Shown here: piece after piece, positions 10,330 through 20,570 of the stretch
Layout of the letters: every line of letters starts with the position of its first letter
Position numbering within the stretch: the first letter of the stretch is position 1
Origin: Lineus longissimus
Taxonomy: Eukaryota; Nemertea; Pilidiophora; Heteronemertea; Lineidae
Length of the DNA: 64,000 nt
Direction: 5' to 3'
NCBI RefSeq assembly: GCF_910592395.1
Contig: NC_088320.1
Coordinates: 15,624,501-15,688,500, forward strand
Notes under the pieces: model-generated
What the model was told of the DNA's origin: nothing
The model's input: only the letters and a program-made list of their open reading frames with translations
The model's database searches: none
Translations under genes and position numbers: made by a program

Positions 10330-12622
10330 CTAGCAGTCGCTTTCAGTTGCTGCTGTCCTTCTAATTTTTAGCTGAAGACGTTCTCGTTCTATTTCCAGGC
10401 GTTCTTTTTCCACATCCAGCAAATCATTTCCGCATGAACATTTCTTTAACGGGGTCTGCTGACGGTTAGGAGTCGGCGTGGATTTAGTTGCAGCCGGTGC
10501 ACTTTTGCGAGTCTTCGAGGGGCTGAAAAATATATATCTCTTTAATAGACAAAAATTGTTGTATTGTACTGGTTCCCTTATAGTCCGCCGGGGTAACTAT
10601 AGTTAACCTGGTGGATTGTTCGTGGAATTCGGGCATCCTGCCGCGAGCCTCCCAAAACTAGAAACATAATGTGACCGGCTATCATTGGCTGGCCCTTATA
10701 GGGCCTGTATATAAACCAGACCACAGGGCGCCCATCTGAGAGAGAGAGCTAGACAAGGAAGAACATCAGGGTAAAAAAGGGAAAACATACCAAGGCCGTT
10801 TAAGAAGACCTCTCGAGTTTTGTACATCTTCCAAAATAAAGAACAAGGGTAAGTCCAAGAATTGCGTCATTATCTTCGTGGTCGGATGACCTTGTCATTA
10901 ACATATATAAGGGGAAGGATCTCTGGAGACAGTCGGTCGAGCATCTGACCTCTGGGAGGCCGTGGACATTTCCCCCTCCAAACGTGACGGCTCGGGGCGG
11001 TTCACGCCCTGTACGTTACAGTATGTTGCTTCTTCTAATGGCAATAATCAAGGTCTTCTTAGTGACATGGTTGTTCATTTTTTTCTATTCCATTACCTGA
11101 GATCCAATGAGAGCCGCCTATGCCAAATGCCACACTTGACAAAAAAGTTTCTACGTTTAATAAGAAATCAAAATTATAAGAGGCAGCGAAATATTTTCAA
11201 CTGAATTATCAATCACCGCATAAAACGGAGTGTGATTTTTCCACGACGGTCTTATCGGATTTAGGGTAACAATGATAAATATATTAATTAATCTATGAGA
11301 GTTGATGAGTCTTTTTAGCAATGAGATTTGGTCATATCTCAAGAATAATGCCTTCCTGACGAAGAATCTCGGAGTAGTGTAGTCGAAGGAGAACGTGTCT
11401 TTCTGCTGATCACCATGTTTCCGGTCAGTTGGCAGACGCGTTGATGATTTAGGTGGTTTTGGCGGTGACGGACGCGACCTTGCTGACATCCCGGTTCCTC
11501 TGCCTTGGAAAAGTGACTTTTTGGCAGTTGCAGGAGTTCGGGCCGGATTGGTCTCTGAAGGTAGTCGGTGATGTTGGCGGGGTCGGCGATCTTGGGCTGT
11601 AAGTCGCAGTTGATGTCTTTCTTTTGCCTTTCGACGGAATAGTGGCGACCCTTTCCGGTTCCCAAAGCGAACCTTTTCGTCTTGGAGGAAAGTCGGAGAA
11701 GATGGTGGGGTCGGATCTGGGAATGCACTTTCCGGAACATCACTCTCGAAAAACCTCGGCGAATGCGGCCCAATTCCATAGGCAACCTGAAAAAACCGGA
11801 CACTTTCAGATGTATGATCGATATTTTTCCCATGCAAAATTCAATAGGCCTATTCTTTTAATTTGGCTACTCAATGGGAGTGGGTAGCAAAAAGTCCGGG
11901 GTGGAAGGGGGTAGGTACCACTTTTGCGAATTTATTTTTCGTTCAATGAAACACGTTTTTCATCCGCTGGCGGCATTTGCGCGCCCGCTAAACCTGCTAC
12001 TTTGTATGTTGTTAAAGAGGATCCATTGATATTATCTAACAGCAAGGGAATGCCACAACCTTAAGCCATTTAGGCCCTGTAGAATTTCACAGATATATGC
12101 AGATGACTTCAAAAGGTAGGCCTACCGATAATGATAAGCTAAATGTAGAATAGAAAATGCAAACAATTAAATGCTGTGAAAATCGTGATGAACATACCTT
12201 CTTCGAAGGTCGGGGATCAGACAAACGTTTGTCGGTGTCGATTCCGCCTTCAATTCAAGGTCATCGCCTAACCGGCCAATGATCCGTTCCTCCATTTCAG
12301 TTAATGTTTCAGATCCTTGGTCTTCATCTCCCGTCTCGTCCCTGTTCCCTCGGAGCCTGTTTGCCTTCCGTTTGGCTTTTAGTTTCAGATCGTCCCATTT
12401 TTTACGAAAAGTATCGGTTTTCCTAACTACATCAGAAATGGCATTTACTCGACGAGTGATTTCATTCCACACTTTCTGTTTTTTTTCACACGACACAGTG
12501 CCATTTAGTTTGCTTGAAATAACCATATAATTCAACTCTACCAAATCTACCAACTTCCCAACTTCCTTGTTGGTGAAGTTTGCTCCGTGGGCTCTCTTCC
12601 ATGCAGACATTGTGGCTGCCAA
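10330..12622 (-). CDS. Harbinger Myb/SANT-like DNA-binding partner, two exons
   Basis: Exon 1 runs 12622-12198 on the minus strand and ends AAG before a GTATGT donor. Exon 2 runs 10522-10330 after a TTTTTCAG acceptor. The join is in phase 2, giving PDLRR-S-PSKTRK, and the total is 205 residues with no stops. The first 95 residues have the Myb_DNA-bind_5/NAIF1 pattern (ANFTNKEVGKLVDLVE, then KKQKVWNEITRRVNA and RKKWDDLKLKAKRKA). The C-terminus has a short coiled coil (LLDVEKERLEIERERLQLKI). In known Harbinger elements this protein binds the transposon ends and helps the transposase enter the nucleus. The gene is convergent with the transposase. Its 1,675-bp intron carries the solo LTR. It appears intact, unlike the transposase. 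Confidence 0.85.
10708..10715 (+). promoter_or_regulatory. TATA box of the solo LTR
   Basis: TATATAAA, with an ATTGG (inverted CCAAT) about 24 bp upstream. The position fits the U3/R boundary of the LTR at 10565-11020. Confidence 0.6.
10835..10840 (+). terminator. Poly(A) signal of the solo LTR
   Basis: AATAAA about 125 bp after the TATA box, consistent with the R/U5 boundary. Confidence 0.6.
11157..11837 (-). other. Proline/serine/arginine-rich open frames in the Harbinger intron, unrecognised
   Basis: Two long overlapping minus-strand frames lie here. One, from 11837, reads protein-like at first (PHSPRFFESDVPESAFPDPT) and again further on (SARSRPSPPKPPKSSTRL). A third frame in the middle has another SP-rich run. 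A strong acceptor (GGTTTTTTCAG) occurs at about 11790. This could be an extra or alternative exon of the Myb gene or a captured fragment now frameshifted. The simple two-exon Myb gene model already joins in frame without it. No family is recognised. Confidence 0.25.
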
Positions 12623-12865
12623 TTCGGAAATGAAACATATGTGCCAGAAATGAAGTTGAGTTGACGAGTTACATCATCTCACGGCTCGCATTTGCCGCAT
12701 AAAGGCCAATAAAGTATTGAACATTTACGTGGGACTTAGTTACGCATTACATACGAAAGACTTCGGCGGGTTTTGTGAATAAAGCGTAACTGATACGAAA
12801 CTCTTGCGGAAAGTTAGGTTACGCATGACTTAAGTATGCGCAAATCACTCAATTTACGCAACCTC

Positions 12866-12879
12866 TGTGAATAAGGTCC
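12866..12879 (-). repeat. Right terminal inverted repeat of the Harbinger element
   Basis: TGTGAATAAGGTCC, the exact complement of the left end at 8420-8433. Confidence 0.85.
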
Positions 12880-13151
12880 TTGGAAGGTTGTGCTGGCCTG
12901 CTCTCCTTTCGTCCCTTCTTGATTTCTATTTTTTGAGTCACGAGATTCACTGCAGAATGATTTGTGTTGTCAGAAATCCCAACTGAAAAATATGGCATTT
13001 TTTTACCATTAAAGACTACATGTACTTGTGATATGCGAACCAATGCAGAGCTATTATATTCGAATTTCGAAATGCTTCATTGTTGCGCTGTGAACTGTGG
13101 CGAGTCTTTACGCACTTGGCTTGACGTGCTGTGGCTTGTCTGACGATATAT
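12880..13151. other. Spacer between Harbinger element and satellite array
   Basis: A 270-bp stretch. The minus strand from about 13040 has a 55-codon open frame reading protein-like (VHVVFNGKKMPYFSVGISD) that runs into the transposon end. It could be a fragment of a host exon interrupted by the insertion, but I recognise no family and see no matching piece on the other side of the element. Confidence 0.3.
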
Positions 13152-16100
13152 TACCAATTCTTCCTCAAAAGTAATGAAAGGCACTCGGTTCTTCCTATGA
13201 ATGAAAGAAATCATGCCAATTCTTCCTCAAAAGTAAAGAAAGGCACTCGGTTCTTCCTATGAATGAAAGAAATCATGCCAATTCTTCCTCAAAAGCAAAG
13301 AAAGGCTCTCGGTTCTTCCTATGAATGAAAGAAATCATGCCAATTCTTCCTCAAAAGCAAAGAAAGGCTCTCGGTTCTTCCTATGAATGAAAGAAATCAT
13401 GCCAATTCTTCCTCAAAAGAAAGAAAGGCACTCGGTTCTTCCTATGAATGAAAGAAATCATGCCAATTCTTCCTCAAAAGCAAAGAAAGGCTCGCGGTTC
13501 TTCCTATCAATGAAAGAAATCATGCCAATTCTTCCTCAAAAGCAAAGAAAGGCACTCGGTTTTTCCTATGAATGAAAGAAATCATGCCAATTCTTCCTCA
13601 AAAGCAAAGAAAGGCACTCGGTTCTTCCTATGAATGAAAGAAATCATGCCAATTCTTCCTAAAAAGCAAAGAAAGGCACTCGGTTCTTCCTATGAATGAA
13701 ATAAATCATGCCAATTCTTCCTCAAAAGCAAAGAAAGGCACTCGGTTCTTCCTATGAATGAAAGAAATCATGCCAATTCTTCCTCAAAAGCAAAGAAAGG
13801 CACTCGGTTCTTCCTATGAATGAACGAAATCATGCCAATTCTTCCTCAAAAGCAAAGAAAGGCACTCGGTTCTTCCTATCAATGAAAGAAATCATGCCAA
13901 TTCTTCCTCAAAAGCAAAGAAAGGCACTCGGTTCTTCCTATGAATGAAGGAAATCATGCCAATTCTTCCTCAAAAGCAAAGAAAGGCACTCGGTTCTTCC
14001 TATGAATGAAAGAAATCATGCCAATTCTTCCTCAAAAGCAAAGAAAGGCTCTCGGTTCTTCCTATGAATGAAAGAAATCATGCCAATTCTTCCTCAAAAG
14101 CAAAGAAAGGCTCTCGGTTCTTCCTATCAATGAAAGAAATCATGCCAATTCTTCCTCAAAAGCAAAGAAAGGCTCTCGGTTCTTCCTATCAATGAAAGAA
14201 ATCATGCCAATTCTTCCTCAAAAGCAAAGAAAGGCACTCGGTTCTTCCTATGAATGAACGAAATCATGCCAATTCTTCCTCAAAAGCAAAGAAAGGCACT
14301 CGGTTCTTCCTATGAATGAAATAAATCATGCCAATTCTTCCTCAAAAGCAAAGAAAGGCACTCGGTTCTTCCTATGAATGAAAGAAATCATGCCAATTCT
14401 TCCTCAAAAGCAAAGAAAGGCACTCGGTTCTTCCTATGAATGAAAGAAATCATGCCAATTCTTCCTCAAAAGCAAAGAAAGGCTCTCGGTTCTTCCTATG
14501 AATGAAAGAAATCATGCCAAGTCTTCCTCAAAAGCAAAGAAAGGCTCTCGGTTCTTCCTATCGATGAAAGAAATCATGCCAATTCTTCCTCAAAAGCAAA
14601 GAAAGGCACTCGGTTCTTCCTATGAATAAAAGAAATCATGCCAATTCTTCCTCAAAAGCAAAGAAAGGCACTCGGTTCTTCCTATGAATGAAAGAAATCA
14701 TGCCAATTCTTCCTAAAAAGCAAAGAAAGGCACTCGGTTCTTCATATGAATGAAAGAAATCATGCCAATTCTTCCTCAAAAGCAAAGAAAGGCACTCGGT
14801 TGTTCCTATGAATGAAAGAAATCATGCCAATTCTTCCTCAAAAGCAAAGAAAGGCACTCGGTTCTTCCTATGAATGAACAAAATCATGCCAATTCTTCCT
14901 CAAAAGTAAAGAAAGGCACTCGGTTCTTCCTATGAATGAAAGAAATCATGCCAATTCTTCCTCAAAAGCAAAGAAAGGCTCTCGGTTGTTCCTATGAATG
15001 AAAGAAATCATGCCAATTCTTCCTCAAAAGCAAAGAAAGGCTCTCGGTTCTTTCTATCAATGAAAGAAATCATGCCAATTCTTCCTCAAAAGCAAAGAAA
15101 GGCACTCGGTTCTTCCTATGAATGAAAGAAATCATGCCAATTCTTCCTCAAAAGCAAAGAAAGGCACTCGGTTCTTCCTATGAATGAAAGAAATCATGCC
15201 AATTCTTCCTAAAAAGCAAAGAAAGGCACTCGGTTCTTCCTATGAATGAAAGAAATCATGCCAATTCTTCCTCAAAAGCAAAGAAAGGCACTCGGTTCTT
15301 CCTATGAAAGAAAGAAATCATGCCACTTCTTCCTCAAAAGCAAAGAAAGGTACTCGGTTCTTCCTATGAATGAACGAAATCATGCCAATTCTTCCTCAAA
15401 AGCAAAGAAAGGCACTCGGTTCTTCCTATGAATGAAAGAAATCATGCCAATTCTTCCTCAAAAGCAAAGAAAGGCACTCGGTTCTTCCTATGAATGAAAG
15501 AAATCATGCCACTTCTTCCTCAAAAGCAAAGAAAGGCACTCGGTTCTTCCTACGAATGAAAGAAATCATGCCAATTCTTCCTCAAAAGCAAAGAAAGGCA
15601 CTCGGTTCTTCCTACGAATGAAAGAAATCATGCCAATTCTTCCTCAAAAGCAAAGAAAGGCACTCGGTTCTTCCTACGAATGAAAGAAATCATGCCAATT
15701 CTTCCCCAAAAGCAAAGAAAGGCACTCGGTTCTTTCTATGAATGAAAGAAATCATGCCAATTCTTCCCCAAAAGCAAAGAAAGGCTCTCGGTTCTTCCTA
15801 TGAATGAAAGAAATCATGCCAATTCTTCCTCAAAAGCAAAGAAAGGCTCTCGGTTCTTCCTATGAATGAAAGAAATCATGCCAATTCTTCCTCAAAAGCA
15901 AAGAAAGGCTCTCGGTTCTTCCTATCAATGAAAGAAATCATGCCAATTCTTCCTCAAAAGCAAAGAAAGGCACTCGGTTCTTCCTATGAATGAACGAAAT
16001 CATGCCAATTCTTCCTCAAAAGCAAAGAAAGGCACTCGGTTCTTCCTATCAATGAAAGAAATCATGCCAATTCTTCCTCAAAAGCAAAGAAAGGCACTCG

Positions 16101-16247
16101 GTTCTTCCTATGAATGAAGGAAATCATGCCAATTCTTCCTCAAAAGCAAAGAAAGGCACTCGGTTCTTCCTATGAATGAAAGAAATCATGCCAATTCTTC
16201 CTCAAAAGCAAAGAAAGGCTCTCGGTTCTTCCTATGAATGAAAGAAA

Positions 16248-16347
16248 NNNNNNNNNNNNNNNNNNNNNNNNNNNNNNNNNNNNNNNNNNNNNNNNNNNNN
16301 NNNNNNNNNNNNNNNNNNNNNNNNNNNNNNNNNNNNNNNNNNNNNNN
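16248..16347. other. Assembly gap of exactly 100 N inside the satellite
   Basis: Exactly 100 n, the conventional placeholder for a gap of unknown length. Left of it monomers mostly end CCTATGAATG. Right of it nearly all end CCTACGAATG, so the gap joins two sequence sub-domains and the true array may be longer. Confidence 0.98.
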
Positions 16348-16604
16348 TGCCAATTCTTCCTCAAAAGCAAAGAAAGGCACTCGGTTCTTCCTACGAATGA
16401 AAGAAATCATGCCAATTCTTCCTCAAAAGCAAAGAAAGGCACTCGGTTCTTCCTACGAATGAAAGAAATCATGCCAATTCTTCCTCAAAAGCAAAGAAAG
16501 GCACTCGGTTCTTCCTACGAATGAAAGAAATCATGCCAATTCTTCCTCAAAAGCAAAGAAAGGCACTCGGTTCTTCCTACGAATGAAAGAAATCATGCCA
16601 ATTC

Positions 16605-19600
16605 TTCCTCGAAAGCAAAGAAAGGCACTCGGTTCTTCCTACGAATGAAAGAAATCATGCCAATTCTTCATCAAAAGCAAAGAAAGGCTCTCGGTTCTTC
16701 CTACGAATGAAAGAAATCATGCCAATTCTTCCACAAAAGCAAAGAAAGGCACTTGGTTCTTCCTACGAATGAAAGAAATCATGCCAATTCTTCCTCAAAA
16801 GCAAAGAAAGGCACTCGGTTCTTCCTACGAATGAAAGAAATCATGCCAATTCTTCCTCAAAAGCAAAGAAAGGCTCTCGGTTCTTCCTACGAATGAAAGA
16901 AATCATGCCAATTCTTCCTCAAAAGCAAAGAAAGGCACTCGGTTCTTCCTACGAATGAAAGAAATCATGCCAATTCTTTCTCAAAAGCAAAGAAAGGCAC
17001 TCGGTTCTTCCTACGAATGAAAGAAATCATGCCAATTCTTCCTCAAAAGCAAAGAAAGGCACTCTGTTCTTCCTACGAATGAAAGAAATCATGCCAATTC
17101 TTCCTCAAAAGCAAAGAAAGGCACTCGGTTCTTCCTAGGAATGAAAGAAATAATGCCAATTCTTCCTTAAAAGCAAAGAAAGGCACTCGCTTCTTCCTAT
17201 GAATGAAAGAAATCATGCCAATTCTTCCTCAAAAGCAAAGAAAGGCACTCGGTTCTTCCTACGAATGAAAGAAATCATGCCAATTCTTCCTCAAAAGCAA
17301 AGAAAGGCACTCGGTTCTTCCTACGAATGAAAGAAATCATGCCAATTCTTCCTCAAAAGCAAAGAAAGGCACTCGGTTCTTCCTACGAATGAAAGAAATC
17401 ATGCCAATTCTTCCTCAAAAGCAAAGAAAGGCACTCGGTTCTTCCTATGAATGAAAGAAATCATGCCAATTCTTCCTCAAAAGCAAAGAAAGGCACTCGG
17501 TTCTTCCTACGAATGAAAGAAATCATGCCAATTCTTCCTCAAAAGCAAAGAAAGGCACTCGGTTCTTCCTACGAATGAAAGAAATCATGCCAATTCTTCC
17601 TCAAAGCAAAGAAAGGCACTCGGTTCTTCCTAATGAATGAAAGAAATCATGCCAATTCTTCCTCAAAAGCAAAGAAAGGCACTCGGTTCTTCCTACGAAT
17701 GAAAGAAATCATGCCAATTCTTCCTCAAAAGCAAAGAAAGGCACTCGGTTCTTCCTACGAATGAAAGAAATCATGCCAATTCTTCCTCAAAAGCAAAGAA
17801 AGGCACTCGGTTCTTCCTACGAATGAAAGAAATCATGCCAATTCTTACTCAAAAGCAAAGAAAGGCTCTCGGTTCTTCCTACGAATGAAAGAAATCATGC
17901 CAATTCTTACTCAAAAGCAAAGAAAGGCACTCGGTTCTTCCTACGAATGAAAGTAATCATGCCAATTCTTACTCAAAAGCAAAGAAAGGCTCTCGGTTCT
18001 TCCTACGAATGAAAGAAATCATGCCAATTCTTCCTCAAAAGCAGAGAAAGGCTCTCGGTTTTTCCTACGAATGAAAGAAATCATGCCAATTCTTCCTCAA
18101 AAGCAAAGAAAGGCACTCGGTTCTTCCTACGAATGAAAGAAATCATGCCAATTCTTCCTCAAAAGCAAAGAAAGGCACACGGTTCTTCCTACGAATGAAA
18201 GAAATCATGCCAATTCTTCCTCAAAAGCAAAGAAAGGCTCTCGGTTCTTCCTACGAATGAAAGAAATCATGCCAATTCTTCCCAAAAAGCAAAGAAAGGC
18301 ACTCGGTTCTTCCTACGAATGAAAGAAATCATGCCAATTCTTCCTCAAAAGCAAAGAAAGGCACTCGGTTCTTCCTACGAATGAAAGAAATCATGCCAAT
18401 TCTTCCTCAAAAGCAAAGAAAGGCACTCGGTTCTTCCTACGAATGAAAGAAATCATGCCAATTCTTCCTCAAAAGCAAAGAAAGGCACTTGGTTCTTCCT
18501 ACGAATGAAAGAAATCATGCCAATTCTTCCTCAAAAGCAAAGAAGGCACTCGGTTCTTCCTACGAATGAAAGAAATCATGCCAATTCTTCCTCGAAAGCA
18601 AAGAAAGGCACTCGGTTCTTCCTACGAATGAAAGAAATCATGCCAATTCTTCATCAAAAGCAAAGAAAGGCTCTCGGTTCTTCCTACGAATGAAAGAAAT
18701 CATGCCAATTCTTCCACAAAAGCAAAGAAAGGCACTTGGTTCTTCCTACGAATGAAAGAAATCATGCCAATTCTTCCTCAAAAGCAAAGAAAGGCACTCG
18801 GTTCTTCCTACGAATGAAAGAAATCATGCCAATTCTTCCTCAAAAGCAAAGAAAGGCTCTCGGTTCTTCCTACGAATGAAAGAAATCATGCCAATTCTTC
18901 CTCAAAAGCAAAGAAAGGCACTCGGTTCTTCCTACGAATGAAAGAAATCATGCCAATTCTTTCTCAAAAGCAAAGAAAGGCACTCGGTTCTTCCTACGAA
19001 TGAAAGAAATCATGCCAATTCTTCCTCAAAAGCAAAGAAAGGCACTCTGTTCTTCCTACGAATGAAAGAAATCATGCCAATTCTTCCTCAAAAGCAAAGA
19101 AAGGCACTCGGTTCTTCCTACGAATGAAAGAAATAATGCCAATTCTTCCTTAAAAGCAAAGAAAGGCACTCGCTTCTTCCTACGAATGAAAGAAATCATG
19201 CCAATTCTTCCTCAAAAGCAAAGAAAGGCACTCGGTTCTTCCTACGAATGAAAGAAATCATGCCAATTCTTCCTCAAAAGCAAAGAAAGGCACTCGGTTC
19301 TTCCTACGAATGAAGAAATCATGCCAATTCTTCCTCAAAAGCAAAGAAAGGCACTCGGTTCTTCCTACGAATGAAAGAAATCATGCCAATTCTTCCTCAA
19401 AAGCAAAGAAAGGCACTCGGTTCTTCCTATGAATGAAAGAAATCATGCCAATTCTTCCTCAAAAGCAAAGAAAGGCACTCGGTTCTTCCTACGAATGAAA
19501 GAAATCATGCCAATTCTTCCTCAAAAGCAAAGAAAGGCACTCGGTTCTTCCTACGAATGAAAGAAATCATGCCAATTCTTCCTCAAAAGCAAAGAAAGGC

Positions 19601-20570
19601 ACTCGGTTCTTCCTATGAATGAAAGAAATCATGCCAATTCTTCCTCAAAAGCAAAGAAAGGCACTCGGTTCTTCCTACGAATGAAAGAAATCATGCCAAT
19701 TCTTCCTCAAAAGCAAAGAAAGGCACTCGGTTCTTCCTACGAATGAAAGAAATCATGCCAATTCTTCCTCAAAAGCAAAGAAAGGCACTCGGTTCTTCCT
19801 ACGAATGAAAGAAATCATGCCAATTCTTACTCAAAAGCAAAGAAAGGCTCTCGGTTCTTCCTACGAATGAAAGAAATCATGCCAATTCTTACTCAAAAGC
19901 AAAGAAAGGCACTCGGTTCTTCCTACGAATGAAAGTAATCATGCCAATTCTTACTCAAAAGCAAAGAAAGGCTCTTGGTTCTTCCTACGAATGAAAGAAA
20001 TCATGCCAATTCTTCCTCAAAAGCAAAGAAAGGCTCTCGGTTTTTCATACGAATGAAAGAAATCATGCCAATTCTTCCTCAAAAGCAAAGAAAGGCACTC
20101 GGTTCTTCCTACGAATGAAAGAAATCATGCCAATTCTTCCTCAAAAGCAAAGAAAGGCACACGGTTCTTCCTACGAATGAAAGAAATCATGCCAATTCTT
20201 CCTCAAAAGCAAAGAAAGGCACTCGGTTCTTCCTACGAATGAAAGAAATCATGCCAATTCTTCCTCAAAAGCAAAGAAAGGCACTCGGTTCTTCCTACGA
20301 ATGAAAGAAATCATGCCAATTCTTCCTCAAAAGCAAAGAAAGGCACTCGGTTCTTCCTATGAATGAAAGAAATCATGCCAATTCTTCCTCAAAAGCAAAG
20401 AAAGGCACTCGGTTCTTCCTATGAATGAAAGAAATCATGCCAATTCTTCCTCAAAAGCAAAGAAAGGCACTCGGTTCTTCCTATGAATGAAAGAAATCAT
20501 GCCAATTCTTCCTCAAAAGCAAAGAAAGGCACTCGGTTCTTCCTATGAGTGAAAGAAATCATGCCAATTC
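16605..20570. repeat. Higher-order repeat of 32 monomers (period about 1,983 bp)
   Basis: A series of private variants recurs in the same order at a constant offset. TTCATCAAAAG is at 16667 and 18650, ACTCTGTTC at 17061 and 19044, GAAAGTAATC at about 17951 and 19933, and GCACACGG at 18175 and 20157. Offsets are 1,983, 1,983, 1,982 and 1,982 bp, that is 32 monomers minus one or two bases. This shows duplication of a multi-monomer block rather than only monomer-by-monomer spread. Confidence 0.85.

Larger units (their letters stand above)
10565..11020. mobile_element. Solo LTR, 456 bp, with perfect GTAT target duplication
   Basis: The unit starts TGTACTGG and ends CGTTACA (TG...CA with short inverted TGTA/TACA tips). 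It is bounded by GTAT at 10561-10564 and again at 11021-11024. Inside, on the plus strand, are TATATAAA at 10708-10715 with ATTGG just upstream, and AATAAA at 10835-10840. This is the order of promoter and poly(A) signal expected in an LTR (U3-R-U5). No internal retrotransposon sequence is present, so it is the recombination remnant of a full element. The superfamily cannot be told from an LTR alone. It lies within the Myb-gene intron, so it inserted after the Harbinger element was assembled. Confidence 0.85.
8420..12879. mobile_element. PIF/Harbinger DNA transposon with two convergent genes (nearly intact)
   Basis: The 14-bp ends GGACCTTATTCACA (8420-8433) and their complement (12866-12879) bound a 4.46-kb unit. 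A second inner copy of TATTCACAAA lies near each end in mirrored positions (about 8499 and 12772). Inside are a HARBI1-like nuclease gene on the plus strand (8638-10078) and a Myb/SANT-like gene on the minus strand (12622-10330). This pair is the diagnostic set of autonomous PIF/Harbinger elements. Flanks are CAG on the left and TTG on the right, so I do not see the expected 3-bp duplication. A solo LTR interrupts the element at 10565-11020. Confidence 0.9.

Noticed and set aside
10962-11204. An 80-codon plus-strand ORF overlapping the LTR end.
   Set aside because: It crosses the LTR boundary and target duplication and has no recognised content.
16170-16410. Minus-strand ORFs across the N gap.
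   Set aside because: They are open only because N codons are read as X.
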